NCBI GenBank assembly: GCA_018375265.1
Contig: JAHADO010000092.1
Location: 1-5,801 of the forward strand
Direction: 5' to 3'
Length of the DNA: 5,801 bases
Source of the DNA: Campylobacter concisus
GTDB taxonomy: Bacteria; Campylobacterota; Campylobacteria; Campylobacterales; Campylobacteraceae
Shown here: positions 1 through 4,906 of the stretch, in pieces
Layout: each line of letters starts with the position of its first letter
How positions within the stretch are numbered: position 1 is the first letter of the stretch
Notes under the pieces: model-generated
The model's input: the letters and a program-made list of their open reading frames with translations, nothing else
Told to the model about the DNA's origin: nothing
Databases searched by the model: none
Program-made: the position numbers and the translations under genes

Positions 1-2
1 TT

Positions 3-9
3 CTCCTTT
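3..9 (-). promoter_or_regulatory. Ribosome binding site of a gene starting beyond the left edge
   Basis: Read on the minus strand this is AAAGGAG, a full Shine-Dalgarno sequence. It is embedded in a 14-base stretch (3-16) identical to the one carrying the mcp ribosome binding site (2073-2086). No start codon follows inside the window, so I infer that a minus-strand gene begins within a few bases outside it, downstream of mcp. The product cannot be known from here. Confidence 0.6.
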
Positions 10-41
10 AAATTTTTGGTAATTTTAGCGTAAAAAAGATT

Positions 42-77
42 TAAAATTTAAAGGCCCACGTAAATTTACATGAGCCT
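42..77 (-). terminator. Probable Rho-independent terminator after mcp
   Basis: Positions 52-77 form a 26-bp inverted repeat. As minus-strand RNA the arms AGGCUCAUGUA and UACGUGGGCCU pair over 11 bp, with two G-U wobbles, around an AAUU loop. The stem is followed at once by a U-rich but interrupted tract (UUAAAUUUU) and, ten bases later, a run of six U. It begins 26 bp after the mcp stop codon. The plus-strand direction lacks a U tract, which favours termination of mcp transcripts. The broken U tract lowers certainty. Confidence 0.5.
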
Positions 78-102
78 GGTAATATTTGAATAGTTTTGGG
101 TA

Positions 103-2067
103 TTAAAATTTATTTTTTCTAACGTCTGTTAGTATGACCTTCGCCATGCTGTCTATCTCGCTAGTTACGTCGTTTGTGTTACTAACAACGCTTCTATTTT
201 CTTTTGTGACGTTATCTATTTGGGCAACACTTCTATTTATCATATTTATGCCCTCAGCTTGCTCTTTTATAGATTCGCTCATCTCGTTGATTGACTGAGC
301 CAATACATTTGTATTTGCCTCGATCTCGCCTAGAGATTTTTGTGTGCGCTCAGCTAGCTTTCTAACCTCATCAGCCACGACCGCAAAGCCACGTCCATGC
401 TCGCCAGCTCTTGCTGCTTCTATGGCAGCGTTAAGGGCTAGTAAATTTGTCTGATCAGCGATGTCACGGATGATGACGATGATGTTTTTGATCTCTTCAC
501 TTTGTCTTATGACGTCCCCTGTCTTTTGTGAGATAGCATTCATCGAGCTACTCATCTGCTCAACCGCAGCCGCGCTCTCTTGGATAGAGTCAGCTTGTTT
601 GCTCGCACCATCAGTTAAATTTCTCATAGACTCAGCAAGCATCGTTGCTTTTTCTTCTAAAATTTGAGCTTGATTTAGGTTGCTATTTAGCATAGCGCTT
701 ATAGCATCGCCTGCGTTATTTATGCCAACTATCATAGCTTTTAAGTCAGCCTCTATATCATCTCTTAGCTCGATCTTAGCGGTGTAGTCGTTATTTGAGT
801 AGGCTTTTAGGATATTTATGACGCTGCCTAAATTTTGACTGATAGAGCTAAAGAAGGTATTTAGCAGATCTTTTAGCTTGATAAGCGATGGGTTGTTTGG
901 ATTTTGGCTAAGTTTGACGCCTAAATTTCCTCTTATCATGTTATTTGCAGCTACATTTAGCTCTTCAAGCATGGTGTTATCTTTCTTGATGCCAGCTATG
1001 ACTTTGTCGATATTTTTATTTATCTCTTCACTCATCACGCCAAATTCATCAGTCGTGTGGATATCTAGCTTGCTTGGGGCGGTGCTGCTCTCGTAAGTGA
1101 TAAATTTAAATGTATCAGAGAGCTTCTCTTGGATAACTCCGATAGGTTTAAGTGAGCGTTTTAGTAGCACGAAAACAATAGCTGAGAGTATGACTATAAA
1201 GAGCACTGCAAGCATTAGCTGAGCTTTTAAGATAGGCATAGTGTGGTTTGAAAAGGTATCCGCACCTATAGCAACGGTTGCTAGCCAGCCATCATCGTTG
1301 ATAGGTAAAATTTTAGCCGTTACATCTTGGTTTTTAGAGTTTTTATATGAGATCAGACCATTTTCGTCAAATTCTTTATTGGCATATTTTTCTGAGACGA
1401 CCTTTGTAGCTGGTAAGATAGTGCCAACCTCTGAAGCTACGTCAGAAAAGAGCATAGTGCCATCTTTTCTCATCACATAAGCATATCCGCCATCGCCAGT
1501 GTTGCCTATCTCGATGATCTTGTCGCTAACCTTTTTTACATCCACATCTATGCCAACAACGCCAACAAATTTACCATTTTTAGTAACTGGAGCGGTGAAA
1601 GTTACAACAAGATCATTTGTAGAAGTGACCCTTGGCTCGGTATAAATTTCTTTATTTTTCTCTTTTGTGCTCTTATACCAGCCTCTAGTTCTTGGGTCGT
1701 AGTTATCAGCTACGGTTGTTCTTTTACCATCTGACTGAAAGAAGTGTCCGTCCTCATCGCCGTAATAGACATATTTCACCGCAGAGTTTGCGACCTTTTT
1801 TTCTAATAAGACAAAGTTCATTATCTCATCGCCACTTTGAGCGCCTTCAACTGCTGATGAAATTTTCTTGACGTATTCTAAATTTTCATCAAAAAAAGTG
1901 TTTGCAACACTCTTTATATCTTTGAGGACCTGATCCTCTTTGCCACTGACAAGCTCAACGATCTTGTCCTTTGAAGTAAAATAACTAACCGCAGAGATAG
2001 CGCAAAACGAGATGATGAGTAAGATCATCAAGGCGAGTGCTATCTTATTTGTAATAGAACGAAACAC
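103..2067 (-). CDS. Methyl-accepting chemotaxis protein with periplasmic dCache sensor
   Basis: A 654-residue transmembrane chemoreceptor that would sense a periplasmic ligand and control the CheA kinase. A short N-terminus precedes membrane segment 1 (about residues 9-30). A periplasmic region of about 250 residues follows (34-280), with dCache-type signatures YDPRTRGWY at 123-131, VTFTAPV at 155-161 and VGVVGIDV at 168-175. Membrane segment 2 is at about 282-302. Residues 304-460 look like a HAMP domain followed by a second HAMP-like helical segment (about 412-460, containing NDYTAKI). The cytoplasmic signalling hairpin covers about 470-650, with the near-invariant tip at 535-575 ([20 protein letters not shown], then [18 protein letters not shown]). 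There is no C-terminal receptor-tethering pentapeptide; the protein ends in KNKF. The R-G-W-Y pattern with a later Asp (174) partly fits amino-acid-binding dCache receptors, but the ligand is not identifiable. The start is GTG at 2067, chosen because AAAGGAG lies 5 bases upstream and the membrane segment begins soon after. Confidence 0.95.
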   Translation of the reverse strand: MFRSITNKIALALMILLIISFCAISAVSYFTSKDKIVELVSGKEDQVLKDIKSVANTFFDENLEYVKKISSAVEGAQSGDEIMNFVLLEKKVANSAVKYVYYGDEDGHFFQSDGKRTTVADNYDPRTRGWYKSTKEKNKEIYTEPRVTSTNDLVVTFTAPVTKNGKFVGVVGIDVDVKKVSDKIIEIGNTGDGGYAYVMRKDGTMLFSDVASEVGTILPATKVVSEKYANKEFDENGLISYKNSKNQDVTAKILPINDDGWLATVAIGADTFSNHTMPILKAQLMLAVLFIVILSAIVFVLLKRSLKPIGVIQEKLSDTFKFITYESSTAPSKLDIHTTDEFGVMSEEINKNIDKVIAGIKKDNTMLEELNVAANNMIRGNLGVKLSQNPNNPSLIKLKDLLNTFFSSISQNLGSVINILKAYSNNDYTAKIELRDDIEADLKAMIVGINNAGDAISAMLNSNLNQAQILEEKATMLAESMRNLTDGASKQADSIQESAAAVEQMSSSMNAISQKTGDVIRQSEEIKNIIVIIRDIADQTNLLALNAAIEAARAGEHGRGFAVVADEVRKLAERTQKSLGEIEANTNVLAQSINEMSESIKEQAEGINMINRSVAQIDNVTKENRSVVSNTNDVTSEIDSMAKVILTDVRKNKF

Positions 2068-2070
2068 CTA

Positions 2071-2120
2071 TGCTCCTTTAAATTTTGTTTGAAATTCATT
2101 TGTAAAACAAAATCGGAGCA
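2071..2120 (-). repeat. Inverted repeat in the mcp leader, overlapping the ribosome binding site
   Basis: The outer arms TGCTCC (2071-2076) and GGAGCA (2115-2120) are perfectly complementary. The inner arms ATTTTGTTT (2082-2090) and AAACAAAAT (2105-2113) are also perfect over 9 bp. An asymmetric bulge (5 bases against 1) separates inner from outer arms, and the loop is 14 bases. In minus-strand RNA the outer stem would pair the GGAG of the mcp Shine-Dalgarno. It could be a translational control hairpin, a protein-binding operator, or a weak terminator for the upstream ruvC-MOSC transcript; no U tract follows directly. Confidence 0.5.
2073..2079 (-). promoter_or_regulatory. Ribosome binding site of mcp (GTG start)
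   Basis: Minus-strand AAAGGAG, five bases before the GTG at 2067-2065. It decides the non-ATG start. Part of this site (GGAG) lies in one arm of the inverted repeat at 2071-2120. Confidence 0.8.
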
Positions 2121-2122
2121 AA

Positions 2123-2128
2123 AGTATA
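2123..2128 (-). promoter_or_regulatory. Candidate -10 element of the mcp promoter
   Basis: Minus-strand TATACT matches 5 of 6 positions of TATAAT and sits in AT-rich DNA, as Campylobacter sigma-70-type promoters do without a clear -35 box. Transcription would start near 2116, giving a leader of roughly 50 bases. A CGATTTT a few bases downstream resembles a sigma-28 -10 element, but I found no matching -35, so I prefer the sigma-70 reading. Confidence 0.3.
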
Positions 2129-2133
2129 AATGT

Positions 2134-2823
2134 TTATAGTGTTCTCATAAATTCGGTGCTGTAAATTCCCTCGATGCGTCTTTTCATATCATCATGCCAG
2201 CCATTTGTAAGAGTGGTGAGAGCGTTAAATTTCTCTAGTAAATTTAAATTTTCACTTGGCGCGTAAAATAGCCTATTTATCTCTAAAATGCTCATATGAA
2301 CTGGGTCACTTTCTACAACCTCTATCACGTCGCCCGCCCTGCATGAGCCTGGCGTAAGGACACGGTAGTACCAGCCAGTAAGGCCTGTTTTAAAGATGTG
2401 AGTAGCCATATTTTCATTGCCCCATCTTTTTGAGAGCTTAAAGCATGGCTTTCTAGGCTGTGAGACTTGAAGAACAAGCGAGCCCACCTTGTGGATATCA
2501 CCAATATAAACGCAGCTCTCATCAAGCCCATCAACACATAAATTCTCCCCCATCGCACCATAAGCCATGTTTTTTAATCCTAAAAATTTCTCCCACTCAG
2601 CGTAGTTTGCAAACGAATTTGCAAAAACAGCCTTTTCAGGGCCGCCGTGGTGCTTCGTATCAGCGACGCTATCGCCCTCAAAACCAAGCTCATTTGCAAA
2701 AATTTCGCCATTTTGAGCTACTTTAAAAATAGCTGAGCTCCAAGGTAAATTTAACTTATCAGTCGCACCTTGTGAGCCGTAGTTTTTCACATCTCCGATT
2801 AGTAAAGCTTTTAGTGTTGCCAT
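2134..2823 (-). CDS. MOSC-domain protein, YiiM-like (molybdenum-cofactor-dependent)
   Basis: A 229-residue soluble protein, close to the length of E. coli YiiM. The MOSC beta-barrel domain spans about residues 25-170 and carries the family motifs GDSVADTKHHGGPEKAVF (50-67), GENLCVDGLDE (92-102), QPRKPCFKL (122-130) and GWYYRVLTPG (150-159). Cys127 is at the position of the conserved MOSC cysteine expected to bind the molybdenum cofactor. The C-terminal part (about 175-229) fits the small three-helix domain that follows MOSC in YiiM-type proteins. Established for the family: E. coli YiiM reduces N-hydroxylated bases such as 6-hydroxylaminopurine. I infer a similar detoxifying role here; the exact substrate is unknown. 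The ATG at 2823 has AGGA six bases upstream, and the gene follows ruvC by 16 bp, so the two are probably co-transcribed. Confidence 0.88.
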   Translation of the reverse strand: MATLKALLIGDVKNYGSQGATDKLNLPWSSAIFKVAQNGEIFANELGFEGDSVADTKHHGGPEKAVFANSFANYAEWEKFLGLKNMAYGAMGENLCVDGLDESCVYIGDIHKVGSLVLQVSQPRKPCFKLSKRWGNENMATHIFKTGLTGWYYRVLTPGSCRAGDVIEVVESDPVHMSILEINRLFYAPSENLNLLEKFNALTTLTNGWHDDMKRRIEGIYSTEFMRTL

Positions 2824-2839
2824 ATTTTTCCTATTAAAT

Positions 2840-3313
2840 TTAGTTTATTCTTAAATTATTCGCATGAGTTAGCGCGATCGCGATAGCATCGGTGATATCA
2901 AGCGGTTTTATCTCTTTGTTTATGCCTAAAATTTTCTTCACCATAAATGCCACTTGCTCTTTGTCAGCCTTTGCCTTGCCAGTGACCGTTTTTTTCACTT
3001 GAAGTGGCGTATATTCGGCAAAGTCACCATGAAGCTGCAAAATTTTAAGACTAAGTGCCCCGCGAAACTGAGCTAGCTTTAAGACCGTTTTTGGGTTGTA
3101 GGCAAAGAAGATGTCCTCTATCGCGACCTCGTCAAATTTATGGTTTTTAAAGATGAGATCAAGCCCCTCGCAAAGTTCTGTTATTTGGTATTGAAGCGTG
3201 TTTGGCTTTATCTTTATAAGCCCAGCTTCAAGAAGAGTAGTTTTAAATTTACTCTTTTCAAGTATCGCGTAACCGCAATTTTTCGTGCCTGGATCGATTC
3301 CTAAAATTTTCAT
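2840..3313 (-). CDS. ruvC: Crossover junction endodeoxyribonuclease RuvC
   Basis: A Holliday-junction resolvase that works with the RuvAB branch-migration complex in recombinational repair. Taking ATG at 3313 gives 157 residues, slightly shorter than E. coli RuvC (173). All four acidic catalytic residues of the RNase H-like fold are visible: Asp7 in [15 protein letters not shown], Glu66 in VAIEDIFF, and Asp139 and Asp142 in [12 protein letters not shown]. The conserved [17 protein letters not shown] and the basic [16 protein letters not shown] segment, both typical of RuvC, are present. A GTG lies directly before the ATG (3316-3314). I prefer the ATG because the upstream AAAAGA is then 5 bases away rather than 2, and Asp7 falls in the same place as in E. 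coli. The gene diverges from dnaA across the origin boxes and leads the MOSC gene. I see no clear promoter for it. Confidence 0.95.
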   Translation of the reverse strand: MKILGIDPGTKNCGYAILEKSKFKTTLLEAGLIKIKPNTLQYQITELCEGLDLIFKNHKFDEVAIEDIFFAYNPKTVLKLAQFRGALSLKILQLHGDFAEYTPLQVKKTVTGKAKADKEQVAFMVKKILGINKEIKPLDITDAIAIALTHANNLRIN

Positions 3314-3330
3314 CACAATCTTTTCAATAC

Positions 3331-3360
3331 TTTTTCACGACTTTTTCACGCCGTGAAAAA
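3331..3360. promoter_or_regulatory. Cluster of three DnaA boxes TTTTTCACG
   Basis: Boxes lie at 3331-3339 (+), 3342-3350 (+) and 3352-3360 (-). All three are identical and each is preceded by C. The first two are 11 bp apart, about one helical turn. The second and third form a palindrome from 3340 to 3362 with 11-bp perfect arms around a single central C. All contain the TTCAC core reported for DnaA boxes of this bacterial group. Their position next to the likely dnaA promoter also suggests autoregulation of dnaA and possible effects on ruvC. Confidence 0.75.
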
Positions 3361-3399
3361 GTTTGTCGGAGTTTAACAAAGGTTTTATTAAATTTAAGA

Positions 3400-3405
3400 T
3401 AAAAT
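3400..3405 (+). promoter_or_regulatory. Candidate -10 element of the dnaA promoter
   Basis: TAAAAT matches 5 of 6 positions of TATAAT and is preceded by T-rich blocks, as common in Campylobacter promoters. Transcription would start near 3412, about 30 bases before the TTG. The three DnaA boxes lie 40-70 bp upstream of it. In DNA this AT-rich, other -10-like hexamers exist, so the assignment is tentative. Confidence 0.35.
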
Positions 3406-3427
3406 CGCTAATAAAATTAATTACTTC

Positions 3428-3434
3428 AAAAGGG
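3428..3434 (+). promoter_or_regulatory. Ribosome binding site of dnaA (TTG start)
   Basis: AAAAGGG lies seven bases before the TTG at 3442. No ATG or GTG with comparable spacing exists in frame nearby, so this site decides the start. Confidence 0.7.
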
Positions 3435-3441
3435 TTTAAAT

Positions 3442-4752
3442 TTGCTAGCAGACGAGATTTTAGAGCTTTTACAGACAAAAATATCCGCTAATGAATTTGA
3501 CTGCTACATTAAACAATTAAAATTTAACGAAAAGGCTTCAAACGAAGATTTTATAGTTTTTAACGCCACGAGTGAGTTGATGGCTAAATTTATAAAAACT
3601 AGATATGCAGAAAAGATCGCCTACCTTTACGAAGTAAAAACCGGCAAAAAGCCAGAAGTCGAGATAACTAGCCAAACAAAGCTAAAAAATATAAAGCAAA
3701 ACCAAGTAAATGTAAAGCAGATCAAGGCACAAAGCAGCATTTTAAACCCTGGATATACATTTGAAAATTTTGTCTGCGGCGACTCAAATCAGTTTGCATT
3801 TCTAAACGCAAAGGCAGTCGCGGACAAGCCTGGCGCGCTTTATAACCCACTTTTTATCTATGGCACAACTGGTCTTGGTAAGACGCACTTGCTTCAATCA
3901 GTTGGCAACTACTGCCTAGATCAAGGCAAAGTCGTTATCTGCGTGACGAGCGATCAGTTTATGATTGATTTTACCACGCATCTAAATAGCCACTCGATGA
4001 CTAAATTTCGTGAAAAGTACCGAAACTGCGACGTTTTACTAATAGACGACGTACAATTTCTAGGTAAAACCGATAAAATTCAAGAGGAGTTTTTCAACAC
4101 CTTTAACGAGCTCATCGCCAAAAAAGGTCAGATCGTCATGACCTCAGACCGCCCAGCAAAGATACTAAAAGGCTTTGATGAGAGGCTAAAGTCTAGGTTT
4201 GAACAAAGCATAATGGCTGATATCACGCCGCCTGAGCTTGATACAAAGATAGCTATCATCATCAAAAAATGTGAATTTGACAAAATTTATCTAAACAAAG
4301 AAGTAATCGACTACATCGCTACAAATATGGGCGATAATATCCGTGAGATCGAGGGCGCTATCATAAATTTAAACGCCTATGCAAGCTTGATGAGAGTTGA
4401 GATAACGCTTGAATTTGCTAAAAATACACTAAAAGATCTTATTAAAGAAAAACATGAAAATATAAATTTAGAGACCATTATAGAGATCGTTAGCAAAGAG
4501 CTAAATATCAAGCCAAGCGACATAAAAAGCAAGTCAAGAGTGCAAAACATCGTCGAGGCTAGACGCATCATCATCTACCTTGCAAAGATGCTCACTACAA
4601 ATTCAATGCCACAAATCGCAAACTATTTTGGTATGAAAGACCATAGCGCCGTTAGTCACAATATAAAAAAGATAAACGAGCTCATGGAGAGCAACGAAAT
4701 TTTCAACCTCAGAGTGACTGAGATAAAGAACAAAATTTTAACAAAAGGATAA
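3442..4752 (+). CDS. dnaA: Chromosomal replication initiator protein DnaA
   Basis: A 436-residue AAA+ ATPase that binds DnaA boxes, oligomerises and opens the origin. Domain I covers about residues 1-65 (ending FIKTRYAEKIAYLYEV) and is followed by a short linker (70-100). Domain III has Walker A GTTGLGKTH (141-149), Walker B DVLLIDD (197-203), the arginine-finger region ERLKSRF (247-253) and sensor II NIREIEGAI (299-307). Domain IV (about 340-436) carries the DnaA signature MKDHSAVSHNIKKI (398-411). By my alignment to E. coli, Arg366 matches the minor-groove Arg399, while the positions of Gln408, Thr435, Thr436 and Ala440 are Arg375, Ser402, Ala403 and Asn407. Domain II is very short, as usual in Campylobacter. 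The start is TTG; the resulting N-terminus MLADEILELL fits domain I. DnaA boxes lie on both sides of the gene. Confidence 0.98.
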   Translation: MLADEILELLQTKISANEFDCYIKQLKFNEKASNEDFIVFNATSELMAKFIKTRYAEKIAYLYEVKTGKKPEVEITSQTKLKNIKQNQVNVKQIKAQSSILNPGYTFENFVCGDSNQFAFLNAKAVADKPGALYNPLFIYGTTGLGKTHLLQSVGNYCLDQGKVVICVTSDQFMIDFTTHLNSHSMTKFREKYRNCDVLLIDDVQFLGKTDKIQEEFFNTFNELIAKKGQIVMTSDRPAKILKGFDERLKSRFEQSIMADITPPELDTKIAIIIKKCEFDKIYLNKEVIDYIATNMGDNIREIEGAIINLNAYASLMRVEITLEFAKNTLKDLIKEKHENINLETIIEIVSKELNIKPSDIKSKSRVQNIVEARRIIIYLAKMLTTNSMPQIANYFGMKDHSAVSHNIKKINELMESNEIFNLRVTEIKNKILTKG

Positions 4753-4759
4753 AAACAGA

Positions 4760-4906
4760 ATGAAATTCGTGAATAAATGTGAAGAAATGAAAAATTCTTT
4801 TCACATTTTAAATAACGATGCTGGCGTAAGAAAAGATGCTTTTCACACTTTCACGCTACCAACTAATACAACAAAAAGAAAATTAAAAATAAGAGGGAGT
4901 ATTTAA
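4760..4906 (+). CDS. Possible 48-residue small protein between dnaA and dnaN, overlapping origin boxes
   Basis: An open frame from ATG at 4760 to TAA at 4904-4906. It starts 7 bases after the dnaA stop, with AAGGA (4745-4749, inside the end of dnaA) 10 bases upstream. Its stop shares one base with the dnaN start (TAATG). The predicted product is basic at the C-terminus (KRKLKIRG), has no signal peptide or membrane segment, and I recognise no family. Two plus-strand DnaA boxes 42 bp apart fall in the same frame and encode Phe-His twice (residues 14-15 and 28-29). Random AT-rich DNA would stay open for 48 codons only a few percent of the time, but the box sequences constrain the composition. 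It may be a genuine coupled small gene or a chance frame in the origin. Confidence 0.3.
   Translation: MKFVNKCEEMKNSFHILNNDAGVRKDAFHTFTLPTNTTKRKLKIRGSI
4768..4786 (-). promoter_or_regulatory. Two minus-strand DnaA boxes
   Basis: Minus-strand TTATTCACG (4768-4776) and TTCTTCACA (4778-4786), 10 bp apart and in the same orientation. The first differs from the E. coli consensus TTATNCACA only in the last base. They face the opposite way to the three boxes that follow. Confidence 0.65.
4797..4805 (+). promoter_or_regulatory. DnaA box CTTTTCACA
   Basis: Contains the TTCAC core and is identical to the box at 4839-4847, from which it is 42 bp (about four helical turns) away. Confidence 0.65.
4839..4855 (+). 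promoter_or_regulatory. Overlapping pair of DnaA boxes next to the A-rich stretch
   Basis: CTTTTCACA (4839-4847) and ACTTTCACG (4847-4855), in the same orientation, with cores 8 bp apart. They directly precede the A-rich segment and point towards it, the geometry expected for boxes that load DnaA onto an unwinding element. Confidence 0.6.
4856..4891. other. A-rich candidate DNA unwinding element
   Basis: The plus strand is almost free of G and poor in T (runs such as ACAAAAAGAAAATTAAAAATA). CTA occurs directly after the last box (4856-4858) and again at 4863-4865, loosely like DnaA-trio motifs, but not in a three-base register. The stretch could equally be an A-rich leader for dnaN translation. 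Confidence 0.4.
4892..4899 (+). promoter_or_regulatory. Ribosome binding site of dnaN
   Basis: AGAGGGAG lies six bases before the ATG at 4906 and fixes the dnaN start. It lies within the last codons of the 48-codon frame. Confidence 0.75.

Larger units (their letters stand above)
3317..3441. other. Upstream half of a probable replication origin (ruvC-dnaA gap)
   Basis: This 125-bp divergent intergenic region holds three identical DnaA boxes (3331-3360) followed towards dnaA by about 60 bp of very AT-rich DNA (from about 3371) that could serve as an unwinding element. It also must contain the dnaA and ruvC promoters. In H. pylori, box clusters lie on both sides of dnaA; the same arrangement is seen here with the dnaA-dnaN gap. 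Confidence 0.7.
4753..4905. other. Downstream half of a probable replication origin (dnaA-dnaN gap)
   Basis: The 153-bp gap holds five TTCAC cores, two on the minus strand and three on the plus strand, then about 45 bp of A-rich DNA before dnaN. At roughly 37% GC I would expect about 0.3 such cores (both strands) in this length, so the clustering is strong. The arrangement of inverted box groups beside an A-rich stretch is what an origin looks like. A 48-codon reading frame covers the same DNA. Confidence 0.75.

Noticed and set aside
461..1480. Plus-strand open frames opposite mcp (461-667, 878-1096, 1241-1480)
   Set aside because: They are antisense to a clear chemoreceptor gene, show no family features, and have no supported ribosome binding sites.
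2325..2726. Open frames of 78 and 88 codons within the MOSC gene region (minus 2325-2561, plus 2460-2726)
   Set aside because: Both overlap a well-supported MOSC-domain gene and their translations look like out-of-frame sequence rich in His, Gln and Arg.
2873..2882. CGCGATCGCG palindrome in the 3' end of ruvC
   Set aside because: It is explained by the codons of the conserved Ala-Ile-Ala stretch after the catalytic Asp; nothing else supports a site.
3314..3316. GTG one codon upstream as the ruvC start
   Set aside because: The AAAAGA upstream would be only 2 bases away, against 5 for the ATG, and the ATG places the first catalytic Asp at residue 7 as in E. coli.
3340..3362. Stem-loop in the ruvC-dnaA gap as a transcription terminator
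   Set aside because: No U tract follows in either direction, both flanking genes diverge from it, and its arms are exact DnaA boxes.
4856..4865. True DnaA-trio array after the last downstream box
   Set aside because: Only two CTA triplets are present and they are 7 bp apart, not in a three-base register, so I mention it only within the A-rich element.
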